Source of the DNA: Amphibacillus cookii
GTDB lineage: Bacteria > Bacillota > Bacilli > Bacillales > Amphibacillaceae
DNA length: 64,000 bases
Assembly (NCBI RefSeq): GCF_016908375.1
Contig: NZ_JAFBDS010000006.1
Location: 62,001 to 126,000 of the forward strand
Reading direction: 5' to 3'
Of the stretch, positions 28,322 through 38,213 are shown in pieces; position 1 is the first letter of the stretch, and each line of letters opens with the position of its first letter. The translations under genes and the position numbers were made by a program. A model generated the notes under the pieces. It was given only the letters and a program-made list of their open reading frames with translations. It was not told the origin of the DNA and searched no databases.

Positions 28322-29326
28322 TCAGTCTGAACTTAATAATGGTCGATTAAAATGCTCATATGCTTTAGGTGTTGCCAATCTTCCACGCGGTGTGCGTTGA
28401 ATAAATCCCTTTTGTAATAAAAAGGGTTCATAAACATCTTCTATTGTTTGAGACTCTTCACCTACAGTGGCAGCAAGTGTATCCAAACCAACCGGTCCAC
28501 CTTGGAATGCATCAATAATAGCGAGTAACAGCTTATGATCAATATGATCTAAACCTGTCTTATCCACTTGTAACATTTCTAAAGCGTGTTGGGTTGTCTC
28601 TAAGCTTATCGTCTCTTCACCTTTAACTTGGGAAATATCTCGAACCCGCTTGAGCAATCGATTAGCAATCCGAGGTGTCCCTCTTGACCGGCGAGCGATC
28701 TCTAACGCTGGTTCTTTAGCAATTTTAACATCAAAGACAATAGATGTGCGTTCAACAATTTCCCTTAAATCCTCTACTTCATAGTATTCTAACCGAGTTA
28801 GTACACCAAAACGATCTCTTAAGGGTGCAGACAATAAACCAGCTCTAGTCGTAGCTCCGACTAATGTAAAAGGTGGTAAATCAAGCCTTACAGAGCGGGC
28901 GGTAGATCCTGTACCTATGACAATATCCAAACAAAAATCTTCCATTGCTGGATAAAGAATCTCTTCAACAGCGCGGGGCAAGCGATGAATTTCATCAATG
29001 AATAAAACATCGCCTGCCTCTAATCCAGATAAGATCGCAGCTAAATCCCCTGCTCGTTCTATAGCTGGACCTGAGGTCATACGAAATGCCACTTCCATTT
29101 CATTTGAAATAATTGAGGCCATTGTTGTCTTCCCCAACCCTGGCGGACCATACAGCAATACATGATCTAAAGGTTCATTTCTTAATTTTGCCGCTTTTAT
29201 AAAAATAGCTAAATTCTCTTTTACTGTCGTTTGACCAATATACTGATTCAGCGATTGTGGACGAAGACTTAATTCAATCTCTTCTTCTTGATCAAGTTGT
29301 TCTCCAGTAATCATGCGTTCTTCCAC
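28322..29326 (-). CDS. ruvB: Holliday junction branch migration ATPase RuvB
   Basis: A 334-residue AAA+ motor that drives branch migration with RuvA. Walker A is GPPGLGKTT near residue 62 and Walker B is VLFIDEIHR; sensor and arginine-finger regions are in [21 protein letters not shown], and the winged helix ends the chain ([19 protein letters not shown]). The GTG at 29326 follows GGGAGGGG. It lies 19 bases after ruvA, as in most bacteria. The RuvC resolvase is absent here, as usual in Firmicutes. Confidence 0.98.
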   Translation of the reverse strand: MEERMITGEQLDQEEEIELSLRPQSLNQYIGQTTVKENLAIFIKAAKLRNEPLDHVLLYGPPGLGKTTMASIISNEMEVAFRMTSGPAIERAGDLAAILSGLEAGDVLFIDEIHRLPRAVEEILYPAMEDFCLDIVIGTGSTARSVRLDLPPFTLVGATTRAGLLSAPLRDRFGVLTRLEYYEVEDLREIVERTSIVFDVKIAKEPALEIARRSRGTPRIANRLLKRVRDISQVKGEETISLETTQHALEMLQVDKTGLDHIDHKLLLAIIDAFQGGPVGLDTLAATVGEESQTIEDVYEPFLLQKGFIQRTPRGRLATPKAYEHFNRPLLSSD

Positions 29327-29345
29327 TTATATGCCCCTCCCTCAT

Positions 29346-29951
29346 TTATTGCATAAGCAACGCTAAAGCTTTACGTATTAATGCATCAGTATTCGAAAGC
29401 TTAGCCTGCTTCAATTGTGGCATCACGGCTTTAATTTCTCGGTCTTTATAACCTAAGGCTTTTAAAGCTTCTACAGCCTCATTGACACCAGCACTATCAA
29501 CTTTAACGACGGCTTCATTTTCTTTCTGCGCATCATCCGTTTGTTGGATTACAAAAGGTAATTTACCTTTCAAATCCAAAATCATTTGTCTTGCTGTTTT
29601 TTTCCCTACTCCTGGAAATTGGGTTAAAAACTTTTCATCTTCCTCTTCAATCGCCAAGACAAATTGCTCTACTGAGGCATTGCCTACAATAGATAATGCC
29701 CCTTTAGGACCAATCCCAGACACATTTAATATTTGTGAAAACAATTGTTTCTCATCGATATTTCGAAAACCGTATAACAGTTGCGCGTCTTCTCTAACAT
29801 GATGATAAGTATGTATCTTTATTTTTTTGCTCATATATTCTTGAAAATGAAATGGATTAGCACAAAAAATTTCGTAGCCCACACCATTAACGTCAACAAT
29901 CGCTACCAACTCTGTCATTTCGACTAATGTTCCATGTATGTATGATATCAT
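29346..29951 (-). CDS. ruvA: Holliday junction DNA helicase subunit RuvA
   Basis: A 201-residue protein that binds four-way junctions and loads RuvB. The N-terminal OB fold starts MISYIHGTLVEM, two HhH motifs follow (NVSGIGPKGALSI and QFPGVGKKTARQMI), and a flexible linker leads to the RuvB-binding UBA-like domain (EAVEALKALGYKDREI). The ATG at 29951 is chosen over 29969 because it gives the usual RuvA N-terminus and follows TGAGGAG. Confidence 0.97.
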   Translation of the reverse strand: MISYIHGTLVEMTELVAIVDVNGVGYEIFCANPFHFQEYMSKKIKIHTYHHVREDAQLLYGFRNIDEKQLFSQILNVSGIGPKGALSIVGNASVEQFVLAIEEEDEKFLTQFPGVGKKTARQMILDLKGKLPFVIQQTDDAQKENEAVVKVDSAGVNEAVEALKALGYKDREIKAVMPQLKQAKLSNTDALIRKALALLMQ

Positions 29952-30068
29952 TATATTATCGCTCCTCAACCTCTCACTATACCTTCATAATTGCTATTTT
30001 ACCATACAATCGTATGTTCGCCTAGTTTAGCTCATTAAGCATTAGATTCTATAAGAAGGAGGAAATAG

Positions 30069-30104
30069 ACAAGGAGAGTCTGTCATGATCCAGACTCTCC
30101 TTGT
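30069..30104 (-). terminator. terminator overlapping the end of bofC
   Basis: ACAAGGAGAGTCTG and CAGACTCTCCTTGT form a perfect 14-bp stem with an 8-base loop. It overlaps the last codons of bofC. The minus-strand tail is CTATTTCC, a weak T-run. Confidence 0.6.
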
Positions 30105-30664
30105 ACTTGTTCGCTAGGAATATGGTTACGAAAAACTTCGATTGTATCTTGATAAATTTGTTTAGAATCAATTTTAATACCTTTTCTTAATTTCTCCTGC
30201 TCCTCTTTTGGCAATGCATCAAGGTCCAAGTCATATACTTGTTGAATCACTTGTTCATATTGAGGTTCACCTTCATAGATCGTTAACTGTTGATCGGATA
30301 AACCGAAATAGCCTACTTCTTTTAAGTAAGGGGAAATATCATCCAAGTATTCTCTAAAAATCATTTGCCCCATCTTTTGATCAATCAGTTGATAAGGTTC
30401 ATAATCATACCAAAAATCTTCCATAGACGTAATCGTTTCCTCAAAAACTTCTGAGTCCATTCTTCCGTCCAAATATTGTCTTTGTAAAACAATTTCTATG
30501 GTCGCTAAATCATCAGGGTGCTTTGACTGTTGTTCTGTTCGGGACACTTCAACGAGCTCATCGTCTTCTATCTCTGGTTGATCGTTATTCAGATAGCCAT
30601 TATAAATGAATATCATGACGATCAATAACAAGTTAATCCCTATTAAATATTTCAACATTTTCAC
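30083..30664 (-). CDS. bofC: forespore regulator BofC
   Basis: A 193-residue protein with an N-terminal export signal or anchor (LIGINLLLIVMIFIYNGYL) and the two BofC domains: ATIEIVLQRQYLDGRMDSEVFEETI, then EVGYFGLSDQQLTIYEGEP. In B. subtilis BofC is made in the forespore and holds back SpoIVB, the protease that triggers SpoIVFA/SpoIVFB processing of pro-sigma K. Targets of that pathway, spoIVFA and spoIVFB, are also in this window. Its place after ruvA matches B. subtilis. Confidence 0.9.
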   Translation of the reverse strand: MKMLKYLIGINLLLIVMIFIYNGYLNNDQPEIEDDELVEVSRTEQQSKHPDDLATIEIVLQRQYLDGRMDSEVFEETITSMEDFWYDYEPYQLIDQKMGQMIFREYLDDISPYLKEVGYFGLSDQQLTIYEGEPQYEQVIQQVYDLDLDALPKEEQEKLRKGIKIDSKQIYQDTIEVFRNHIPSEQVQGESGS

Positions 30665-30768
30665 CTCTTAAAATCATTTATATAACATAGCATAGACAAT
30701 TTTTTTTTTTTTACACATATGAAATCCACCCCTTTGTAACTATAGACTTTCTAAAATTTCAATTTAGA

Positions 30769-30801
30769 AGCAAAAAAATAACCGACTAGTGATTAGTCGG
30801 T
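30769..30801 (-). terminator. strong terminator after the 110-residue gene
   Basis: ACCGACTA and TAGTCGGT form a stem at 30781-30801, followed on the minus strand by TATTTTTTTGC. It overlaps the last codons of the gene. Confidence 0.85.
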
Positions 30802-31125
30802 ATAAACAACAAAGTCATATTCATTTGGGTCAACTTTTTTTACTTTTAATATCTCAGATGGAGAAAGCTCAAGCGCCTCTCCATTGTAATAACTAATATG
30901 ATCTAGTGTATCTTCATGATGCATAGCAATCAAGTAATCACCGTTTTCTTGTCGTTTCACCTGATTAAAATGAAATTCTTTAATTGTCTTTTGACCTTGC
31001 TTCTGATAGACAACAAAATAATCAAATTGATCAGCGGTAAATTGCTTTAAACATGCTTTTGCCTTCTCTTTATCTTGTTCAGAGAAACCATCAAATTCTT
31101 GTTCACCATCACTTGTTTCACACAT
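30793..31125 (-). CDS. conserved hypothetical cytosolic protein
   Basis: A 110-residue acidic protein with no signal or membrane span. It starts MCETSDGEQEFDGFSEQD and ends DPNEYDFVVYTD; the body looks like a small alpha/beta fold (DYFVVYQKQGQKTIKEFHFNQVK). I do not recognise the family. The frame has a strong terminator exactly at its end and lies 37 bases after yebC, so it is probably a genuine gene read from the yebC promoter. One cysteine near each end of the first third (C2, C29) is not part of a known motif. Confidence 0.65.
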   Translation of the reverse strand: MCETSDGEQEFDGFSEQDKEKAKACLKQFTADQFDYFVVYQKQGQKTIKEFHFNQVKRQENGDYLIAMHHEDTLDHISYYNGEALELSPSEILKVKKVDPNEYDFVVYTD

Positions 31126-31161
31126 TGTGAATACACACCTCGATATAACCTTTTTAATATT

Positions 31162-31893
31162 TTATTCCGTTAAATCTGCATTGTGATAAACCTCTTGCAC
31201 ATCTTCTAATTCTTCAAGATGATCAATTAACTTCTCCATTTTGCTACGCTCATCCTCTGACAAGCTTGAATAGGTTGATGGAATCAAAGTGACTTCAGCT
31301 GTTTCAAGGTGATAACCTTCTTCGGATAAAGCAGATTTCACATCACTAAATTGCTCTGGTTCGGTAAATATTTCATAGCTATCTTCAGTCGTTTCCATTT
31401 CTTCTGCTCCAGCTTCTATTGCAGCTAACATAATAGTATCCTCATCAGCCTCTGTTGTCGACCGATCAATCAAAAGATAACCACGTCTATTAAACATAAA
31501 CGATACACAACCGTTCTCACCTAAATTACCACCATTTTTAGAAAAGGCATGGCGAACATCTGAGGCTGAACGATTCTTATTGTCTGTTAAGATTTCAACC
31601 ATTATAGCTGCCCCACCTGGACCATATCCCTCATAAACGACTTCTTCATAGCTCACGCCATCTAATGAACCCGTAGCTTTTTTGATTGCACGATCAATAT
31701 TGTCATTTGGCATGTTGCTTGCTTTTGCTTTATCAATAGCTAACCGTAGCGCAGGATTCACTTCTGGATCTGGCCCACCTTCTTTAGCTGCAATATAAAT
31801 ATCTTTGGCAGCTTTCATAAAAATTTTTCCCCGCTTAGCATCTTGGGCATTTTTACGTCTTTGAATGTTTTTCCACTTAGAATGTCCAGCCAT
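31162..31893 (-). CDS. yebC: YebC/PmpR-family translation-associated regulator
   Basis: A 243-residue protein starting [22 protein letters not shown], the invariant YebC/TACO1 N-terminus. [12 protein letters not shown] and [18 protein letters not shown] are also typical. Family members bind ribosomes or DNA and help translation of difficult (polyproline-like) sequences; some act as transcription regulators. The homologue in B. subtilis (yrbC) sits at the same place between bofC and safA. It has a good upstream GGAGTC site. Confidence 0.95.
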   Translation of the reverse strand: MAGHSKWKNIQRRKNAQDAKRGKIFMKAAKDIYIAAKEGGPDPEVNPALRLAIDKAKASNMPNDNIDRAIKKATGSLDGVSYEEVVYEGYGPGGAAIMVEILTDNKNRSASDVRHAFSKNGGNLGENGCVSFMFNRRGYLLIDRSTTEADEDTIMLAAIEAGAEEMETTEDSYEIFTEPEQFSDVKSALSEEGYHLETAEVTLIPSTYSSLSEDERSKMEKLIDHLEELEDVQEVYHNADLTE

Positions 31894-32032
31894 CGACTAT
31901 GACTCCTTTCTCAAATAAAACTTATCATTTCCGTTTTATATGATAGCATAGGAAAAGCTGTTAAATAAAGTCGTTCGTATCATTGTCATAATCATTTAAA
32001 TAGATAGACTTTTTTATGCGTTACCTGCTATG

Positions 32033-32776
32033 TTAAACATTTTTGTCAGGTACCTTAATCCCTTCACGCTTATGAGCAGATCGTTTGTGCATCGCTTCAA
32101 TAATTTCTTTATCTTTAATAGGAATTGATTCTCCTTTTAAAAATTGATCAATCATCTCATAAGTTGTACCCATTTCATTTTCATCCGTTTGTCCTTCCCA
32201 TAAGCCTGCACTAGGTTTTTTCGTAATAACCTGTTCTGGAACACCTAAATACTTAGCCATTTCCTTTACTTCACCTTTCGTTAAGTGAATAATAGGCGCG
32301 AGATCAATCCCTCCATCACCATATTTTGTGAAATAACCTGTGTACCATTCTGCCGCATTATCAGTACCAACAACTAAATAATTATGATTCGTAGCAACCG
32401 TATATAAGGTGCTCATTCGCAAACGCGCACGTAAATTTGCATCTGCTAATTTATCTTGCTCCTTATAATGAATGCCTTGTTGATCAAGTTCATTCGTAAT
32501 TTTATTAAACAACGTATCATGCGCTTCGGTTAAATCAATGGTAACATGCTCAATACCAGCTGCTTCTGCTACTTGTTTTGCATATTTTAAATCATCAGGG
32601 TTACTTTTACATGGCATCATAACACCTAGAGCATTCTCAGGCATTGCTTTTTTTATTAGATTAGCAACAACTGCTGAATCAATCCCACCACTAATCCCGA
32701 CTAACAACCCTTTAACATTTGCATCCTTCACTTGCTCTTGTAACCACTTTACCAATTTATCAACTTGTTCTTGCAC
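32033..32776 (-). CDS. nadE: ammonia-dependent NAD synthetase
   Basis: The last step of NAD synthesis: amidates nicotinate adenine dinucleotide using ammonia and ATP. The 247-residue protein has the PP-loop LLVGISGGIDSAV near residue 26 and VVGTDNAAEWYTGYFTKYGDGG, with no glutaminase domain. The GTG start at 32776 is a reasonable but not certain choice. In B. subtilis nadE is elsewhere, so its place here, 1.8 kb from nadA and nadC, groups the pathway. I see no NiaR-type site in front of it. Confidence 0.95.
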   Translation of the reverse strand: MQEQVDKLVKWLQEQVKDANVKGLLVGISGGIDSAVVANLIKKAMPENALGVMMPCKSNPDDLKYAKQVAEAAGIEHVTIDLTEAHDTLFNKITNELDQQGIHYKEQDKLADANLRARLRMSTLYTVATNHNYLVVGTDNAAEWYTGYFTKYGDGGIDLAPIIHLTKGEVKEMAKYLGVPEQVITKKPSAGLWEGQTDENEMGTTYEMIDQFLKGESIPIKDKEIIEAMHKRSAHKREGIKVPDKNV

Positions 32777-32954
32777 CTTACATGTCCCCTTCCGGTTTTT
32801 AAAGTTTGTTTTCTCTTTTTATTATTACTTAATATGGGTAAAGATGCAATTATTTATAGCATAAAAACTTAAACATTTATATCAATATAAGATGAATAAT
32901 CAGATAAAAAGCGACCAAACAACATCAATGGCTTCTTTTAATCTCAGTATTAAA

Positions 32955-33003
32955 AAAACGCAAAATAAAATGCCCCCAGCCAAGTCTATATAACTGCTGA
33001 GGG
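32955..33003 (-). terminator. possible terminator between safA and nadE
   Basis: CCCTCAGC and GCTGGGGG form an imperfect 8-bp stem with a 15-base loop. On the minus strand it is followed by CATTTTATTTTG. Confidence 0.4.
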
Positions 33004-33018
33004 TTTGATTTTTAATCT

Positions 33019-33347
33019 TTAATTACTCAACTTTCACATCTGAATTTTCAGGTTCAGCCAAGATAGCATGTATGAACCACCAATCTAAGTGGAGATAAGC
33101 AAGGGATGAGACTTCTGCGGGGTTAGGATGAGCTGAAGATCCACTTGAGGAGTGATCTTGCGACTCAAGTTAGCTGAAGCCATCCCCGCGAAAAGCGAAT
33201 CCCTTGCTTTTCGAAACGAAATAACGTGCTAAACGTATGCGGCACATCCAAGCAGAAGTAATGTCTACAAGCCTATTGAATACCGCGTCTATTGAACACG
33301 ATCAAGGTTCAATGACTATTTTAAGTGTGCGAAAGTTGAGTTAATTA
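33019..33347. repeat. 329-bp element with nested inverted repeats
   Basis: The ends match as inverted repeats of about 20 bases: TTAATTACTCAACTTTCACA on the left, TGTGCGAAAGTTGAGTTAAT on the right. Inside, AAGCAAGGGAT (33097) pairs with ATCCCTTGCTT, GCGGGG pairs with CCCCGC, and GAAGATCCACTTGAG pairs with CTCAAGTTAGCTGAAG. There is no open frame. It resembles a miniature inverted-repeat element; similar GC-rich repeats of the type GAGACTTCTGCGGGG are common between genes in Bacillaceae. Confidence 0.7.
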
Positions 33348-33404
33348 GTAAATCCAATTACTTGTTAGGATTGGCTGCATCACAATCCTTGTTCTTTCTT
33401 TTTT

Positions 33405-34412
33405 TTATTCTTCATCTTCTTCACGCATCGGCTGAAAGGGTTGTTGATATTGATCCCATCCCATCCATTGTGGATCGTAGCTATATGGCATCATAGGGGA
33501 CATACCATACATCGCATTAGGGTCCATATATGCGGGATATTGATTGTCCTGTAAAGGCATAGCTTGTTGCATGTAAGGGTCCATTTGATTCGGCTGTGTG
33601 TACATAGGTTGTTGGGTATACATAGGTGACTGGAGATTTTGATTTCCACTATCATAATCGTCATACATAGCCATGCCTTCATTTATATTAGGGTCCTCAC
33701 TTCCAAGATCTCCCCATTGTCCTTGCTGTTGATAATTAGCTGTTGGCATATAATGTTGCTGAGCCATTTGCAACATTGTTGGATCTTGATATTGATAACA
33801 AGCATCAGGAACAGGCTTACAATCACTACTTGGATGTATAGGGGAATGTGTCGGCATCGGCATATAAGGCACCCATACATAGCAACATGGCATCATTGGC
33901 CACCCCTTCATATCATGTGTATGCATCGGCTTTTTCTCCTCTTGTTTTTTAATTTCTTTAGGTTTTTCATCTTTTTTTGGCTGATGATAATGGTGAATCG
34001 ATTGATTTTGCATAATCGTGTCATTATCCTCAATACCTACATCTATATTATAGTGATTAGAATAAATATTAGGTAACTTTGGCATTTGAATGGACATTGG
34101 AGGCAGTTTCGGTAACGGTGCTTGTTTTTTAGGCATTTTCTTCTCCACATCTTTTTTGGGAACTTGATCGTCCTCTTTAATAACTGGCTGTGCTTTTTGT
34201 GGAACCGGCTTAAAAGGTTCCATAACTTTTTCCTTCGCATCTTGATGTGCGACTTGTTTTGTTTCACTAGGAATCTTGATTTTCATACCTGGCATAATCA
34301 TATCAGGATTAGCTAATTGATTATTAAGTGCTTTAAGTGCTTGGAAATCGACATTATACTTTTTCGATAAGTTCCATAACGTATCACCTTTTTGTACAGT
34401 ATGAATCTTCAC
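33405..34412 (-). CDS. safA: SafA-like LysM spore-coat assembly protein
   Basis: A 335-residue protein with one N-terminal LysM domain (KIHTVQKGDTLWNLSKKYNV; ALNNQLANPDMIMPGMKIKIP). A Lys/Pro-rich linker and a long low-complexity tail rich in Met, Pro, Gln, Tyr and Asp follow. In B. subtilis SafA is a morphogenetic protein of the inner spore coat; its LysM domain anchors it at the cortex. Position between yebC and nadA matches. The GTG start follows AGAGAGGAG. The tail has no catalytic motif and diverges fast, as usual for coat proteins. Expression would be sporulation-specific, from family knowledge. Confidence 0.85.
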   Translation of the reverse strand: MKIHTVQKGDTLWNLSKKYNVDFQALKALNNQLANPDMIMPGMKIKIPSETKQVAHQDAKEKVMEPFKPVPQKAQPVIKEDDQVPKKDVEKKMPKKQAPLPKLPPMSIQMPKLPNIYSNHYNIDVGIEDNDTIMQNQSIHHYHQPKKDEKPKEIKKQEEKKPMHTHDMKGWPMMPCCYVWVPYMPMPTHSPIHPSSDCKPVPDACYQYQDPTMLQMAQQHYMPTANYQQQGQWGDLGSEDPNINEGMAMYDDYDSGNQNLQSPMYTQQPMYTQPNQMDPYMQQAMPLQDNQYPAYMDPNAMYGMSPMMPYSYDPQWMGWDQYQQPFQPMREEDEE

Positions 34413-34500
34413 GCGTTAATCTCCTCTCTGATGTCTTTTTACTAGGCAAACAACAGGCTTATTCCCTAACAACATATGCAACTGTATCTAAAAGTTGAAT

Positions 34501-34537
34501 AAAAAAAACAAACCTTTACACAAAGGTTTGTTTTTTT
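34501..34537 (-). terminator. terminator after nadA (works both ways)
   Basis: AAACAAACCTTT and AAAGGTTTGTTT form a 12-bp stem with a 4-base loop. The T-run is present on both strands. It ends just before the nadA stop codon at 34540. Confidence 0.85.
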
Positions 34538-34539
34538 AG

Positions 34540-35652
34540 CTACGAAAGGATTAACATTTTATTCAAAGCCTGTTTTGCCCACATCGTTGTTTCTGGATCG
34601 ACTGAAATTTGGTGATATGAACGATTTTCACTAACTGCGTGTAATGAGGCAAGTAAATGAGGTAAGTCAATGCGATTCATTGTTAAACAAGGACACATAT
34701 ATGGATTTAATGAGATAATATTCTTGTCGGGATGTTGTTTTTGTAGTCGTTTGACCAAATTCATTTCTGTTCCAATCGCCCAACTGGTACCTGGTTTAGC
34801 TTCCGTTATCATGTCTATAATATATTTAGTTGAGCCAACATAATCAGCGCGCTGGGCAACTTCAAAGCGACACTCAGGATGAACAATAATGAAACGATCT
34901 GGCTCCTCTGCTCTAATATTTTCCACATTATCTACTGTGAAATTTTCATGGACAGAACAAAAACCTTTCCATAATATCACCTTAATATTCTGATAATCAC
35001 CTTGATATTCCAATTGATTTTTTTGTTGGTTCCATACCGCCATCTCCGAAAGCGATACACCTAAATCATAAGCCGTGTTACGACCTAAATGCTGGTCTGG
35101 TAAAAACAACAATCGTTGCTTTTGCTGAAGAGCCCAAGAAACTACTTTTTTAGCATTAGAAGACGTAACGGTTGCCCCCCCATGTTTACCCACAAATCCT
35201 TTAATCGCTGCGGTAGAATTCACATAGGTAAGAGGCATCACAGTGTCACCAAATAAATCTTTCAACGTTAACCAGCATGTATTTGTCTGATCAAGTGTTG
35301 CCATGTCAGCCATTGAGCAACCTGCACGCATATCTGGTAAAATCACTTTTTGTTGTTTTGTTGTTAGCATATCAGCTGTCTCCGCCATAAAATGAACCCC
35401 ACAAAAAACAATAAATGATGCGGCAGTATTTTGAGCTGATAATTGAGCAAGTTGCAGTGAATCACCACTAATATCTGCGAATTGAATAACTTCATCCTTC
35501 TGATAGTGGTGTCCAGGTATAAATAAACGCTCACCTAATTGCTTTTTTATACGAAAAACTTCATTTTCCAACTCTTCCTTTGGCAAAGCGTAATAGGTCT
35601 GCATTAATTCTGCTTTATGCTCTTTCTCTTTTAAATAGGTTAGCATATCCAT
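34540..35652 (-). CDS. nadA: quinolinate synthase A
   Basis: Condenses iminoaspartate with dihydroxyacetone phosphate to quinolinate using a 4Fe-4S cluster. The 370-residue protein shows [38 protein letters not shown], and the late cysteine motif [11 protein letters not shown]. It is last of the nadB-nadC-nadA operon, 15 bases after nadC. The iron-sulfur cluster is probably built with help from the nearby cysteine desulfurase NifS. Confidence 0.97.
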   Translation of the reverse strand: MDMLTYLKEKEHKAELMQTYYALPKEELENEVFRIKKQLGERLFIPGHHYQKDEVIQFADISGDSLQLAQLSAQNTAASFIVFCGVHFMAETADMLTTKQQKVILPDMRAGCSMADMATLDQTNTCWLTLKDLFGDTVMPLTYVNSTAAIKGFVGKHGGATVTSSNAKKVVSWALQQKQRLLFLPDQHLGRNTAYDLGVSLSEMAVWNQQKNQLEYQGDYQNIKVILWKGFCSVHENFTVDNVENIRAEEPDRFIIVHPECRFEVAQRADYVGSTKYIIDMITEAKPGTSWAIGTEMNLVKRLQKQHPDKNIISLNPYMCPCLTMNRIDLPHLLASLHAVSENRSYHQISVDPETTMWAKQALNKMLILS

Positions 35653-35666
35653 TTTCTCTACCCCCT

Positions 35667-36500
35667 TTACCCTTCAATATTCATGCTAAAATCGAACGAT
35701 TTCGCTGAATGTGTAATAAATCCTAATGCTAAATAATCAACACCTGTATCCTGATAATCCTTAATCATATCGAGCGTTATGTTTCCTGAAGCTTCAGTAA
35801 TTATATGTTCAGGAATGTGCTTAATATATTGGCGAATCCTTTCCACTGTTTGATTGTCAAACATAATAATATCGACAGCTGATTTCACGGCTGCCTCAAC
35901 TTGATCTAAATGCTCAGTTTCTACCTCAATTTTAACCATATGTCCAAGCTTTGATCGGATCTGTTGGACCGCTGATTCAATTGATCCATAATACGCAATG
36001 TGATTGTCTTTAATCATGACGCCATCGTACAAACCAAAGCGATGATTAAACCCACCTCCACAGGTAACTGCATATTTTTCAAAAAGTCTTAATCCCGGTG
36101 TCGTTTTTCTCGTATCCGTGATTCTTGTCTGTTCACCGCTTAATTGGCTGACCGCGGTTGCTGTTAAACTGGCTATACCGCTCATTCGTTGGAGTAAATT
36201 TAAAGCTACTCGCTCACCACTTAAAATAGCTTGCAGCGGACCGGTTATCGTTGAGATAACTTCTCCTATTTGTACATGTTCACCATCGCACTTGTGATTA
36301 TTAACGATAACGGTTGGATTAATACATTGATAAACAATTTCTATTACATTAATACCAGACAATACACCAGATTGCTTGGCTACAATCTTTGATTGTCCTG
36401 TATGCGTTTTTGAAAATAAATAGTCACTCGTCAAATCACGATCTCCAATATCTTCTAGTAAAAAATTCTCAATGGCATGTTTAGCTTTCAAGTGATTCAT
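35667..36500 (-). CDS. nadC: quinolinate phosphoribosyltransferase (decarboxylating)
   Basis: Turns quinolinate and PRPP into nicotinate mononucleotide. The 277-residue protein has [15 protein letters not shown] at the start, then [29 protein letters not shown] and [13 protein letters not shown], all standard. GAGGGGGAG precedes the ATG. It is the middle gene of the nadB-nadC-nadA operon. Confidence 0.97.
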   Translation of the reverse strand: MNHLKAKHAIENFLLEDIGDRDLTSDYLFSKTHTGQSKIVAKQSGVLSGINVIEIVYQCINPTVIVNNHKCDGEHVQIGEVISTITGPLQAILSGERVALNLLQRMSGIASLTATAVSQLSGEQTRITDTRKTTPGLRLFEKYAVTCGGGFNHRFGLYDGVMIKDNHIAYYGSIESAVQQIRSKLGHMVKIEVETEHLDQVEAAVKSAVDIIMFDNQTVERIRQYIKHIPEHIITEASGNITLDMIKDYQDTGVDYLALGFITHSAKSFDFSMNIEG

Positions 36501-36569
36501 AACGCTCCCCCTCGTATAATATATTTAGGCTTCCATTTCAGCATGACAGCCTTGATAATCAAATCAGTA

Positions 36570-38135
36570 TTATTTATTTCTTGACATAATACCGCAGGTC
36601 TTATTATGTAGATGTTTATCATGATATTTAAAGCGTAAGATATGAATAAGATCCCAATCTTTCGAACGGTTTGGATAATCAGCTCGCCAATGTGCACCTC
36701 GGCTTTCAGTCCTTCTTAATGCCGAAGTAACAATTAACCATGCAGACAACAGTTGATTAACTCGTTCCCTTTGTTTTGGCTGAACCTGATCAAGGGGACA
36801 ATGGATGGGATAGCTTTCCAACCAATCTTTAAGTTTAAGTAAACCAAATTGGTCGCGAACAATTCCAGCATGGGAAGTCATCTGCTTTTGTAAAGTATCT
36901 AAAGGTGGTAAATCGAGTGATTGATATACCTCGCTATTTCTAGTATTAACGACTGGATCGATTCGTTTAGTTAAAGTACTTTCTAAAATGGCTGATGCTA
37001 ATCGATTGGGAAACACTAAAGCTTCAAGTAATGAATTACTTGCCAAGCGATTTGCTCCATGAATCCCTTTACAAGCTACTTCTCCAATGGCGTATAGCCG
37101 ATCAATTGATGTCCTACCAGCTAAATCAGTTTTTATGCCACCTATCATAAAATGAGCACCAGGAGCTATAGGTAAGTATCCGTCTTGCATGTCAATTTCT
37201 GCTTTTTGACATAATTTATTGATTGTAGGAAATTTCACATCAAACTGATCGATCGTTGAAATATCTAAATAAACTTGCTTATTTGCAAGATAATGAGCAT
37301 AAACCGTGCGTGCCACGGTGTCTCTAGGTGCTAAGTCTTTTAATGGGTGTATCCCTTCCATAAGAGGCGTACCTTCTTCATCTAACAAACGAGCACCTTC
37401 TCCGCGAACTGCTTCAGATATTAAACCATAATTAACGCCATCCTTAACGAGCATCGTTGGGTGAAATTGAATAAATTCTAAATCAATGAGTTCTACACCA
37501 GCACGATAAGCAATGGCTAACCCATCCCCAGTAATCGTTGGATTATTTGAGGTTAATTGATACAATGACCCACATCCTCCAGTAGCAAGAACGACATGAT
37601 CAGCAAAAAAATATTCATCTTCATCATTTGCAGTTTGACACCGCACACCGATACACCGACTTTGTTCAATAACTAAATCGATTAGCTTATGTTCCTGTTT
37701 CAAGTCAATACTTCCTACCAATCGATTATAAAAAAAGCTAAAAAGACGATGACCGGTTTGATCACCACCGGCATGAAGAACTCTTCTTTTATGATGAGCA
37801 CCTTCTTGACCAAAAATCAGTGCGCCATTTGATGAATCAAATTGAAAGCCCTTTTTTATTAAATCACGGACCACGTTAACCCCTTCTTTTGTAAGGACCT
37901 TAACAGCGTCTTCGTTTGCAAAATGATAACCGGCTTGTAATGTATCCGCCATATGGTCTTGCCAGCAATCTGTTGGAGACAATGCTGCTGCAATGCCACC
38001 TTGGGCCAGAACGGAATTATTTTCAGATGTATCTACTTTCATCAACACCGTTACTTGATGTGTTGGTGCTAATTGATCAGCTAGAACCATTGCTGATAAT
38101 CCCCCGCCAATAATGATAACTGTTTTATAATCCAT
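36570..38135 (-). CDS. nadB: L-aspartate oxidase
   Basis: FAD enzyme that oxidises aspartate to iminoaspartate, the first step of NAD synthesis. The 521-residue protein has the dinucleotide fold VIIIGGGLSAMVLA at the N-terminus, then LAQGGIAAAL, FIQFHPTML, EAVRGEGARL, and the active-site HGANRLASNSLLEALV. The C-terminal helical domain ends with RRTESRGAHWRADYPN. It is the first gene of the operon, and three NiaR-like repeats lie directly upstream. Confidence 0.97.
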   Translation of the reverse strand: MDYKTVIIIGGGLSAMVLADQLAPTHQVTVLMKVDTSENNSVLAQGGIAAALSPTDCWQDHMADTLQAGYHFANEDAVKVLTKEGVNVVRDLIKKGFQFDSSNGALIFGQEGAHHKRRVLHAGGDQTGHRLFSFFYNRLVGSIDLKQEHKLIDLVIEQSRCIGVRCQTANDEDEYFFADHVVLATGGCGSLYQLTSNNPTITGDGLAIAYRAGVELIDLEFIQFHPTMLVKDGVNYGLISEAVRGEGARLLDEEGTPLMEGIHPLKDLAPRDTVARTVYAHYLANKQVYLDISTIDQFDVKFPTINKLCQKAEIDMQDGYLPIAPGAHFMIGGIKTDLAGRTSIDRLYAIGEVACKGIHGANRLASNSLLEALVFPNRLASAILESTLTKRIDPVVNTRNSEVYQSLDLPPLDTLQKQMTSHAGIVRDQFGLLKLKDWLESYPIHCPLDQVQPKQRERVNQLLSAWLIVTSALRRTESRGAHWRADYPNRSKDWDLIHILRFKYHDKHLHNKTCGIMSRNK

Positions 38136-38154
38136 AGCGTCTCCTTTTTATATG

Positions 38155-38186
38155 TCTTTACAGATATCTTTACATAATTCTTTACA
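38155..38186. promoter_or_regulatory. triple direct-repeat operator, probably NiaR
   Basis: TCTTTACA occurs three times at 38155, 38167 and 38179, with an exact 12-bp period. It lies in the gap between the divergent nadB and nifS-niaR arms, 20 bases before nadB. In Bacillales the repressor NiaR (YrxA) binds TGTAAAGA-like sites in front of nadBCA and nifS when nicotinate is present; that link is from family knowledge. Confidence 0.65.
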
Positions 38187-38213
38187 TATGACAACACTTA
38201 TTTTAAGATAAAT

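Noticed and set aside
33639-34076. Plus-strand frame of 145 codons opposite safA
   Set aside because: Antisense shadow of the low-complexity His/Met/Tyr-rich tail of safA; composition is extreme (Ile/His/Trp) and there is no start signal.
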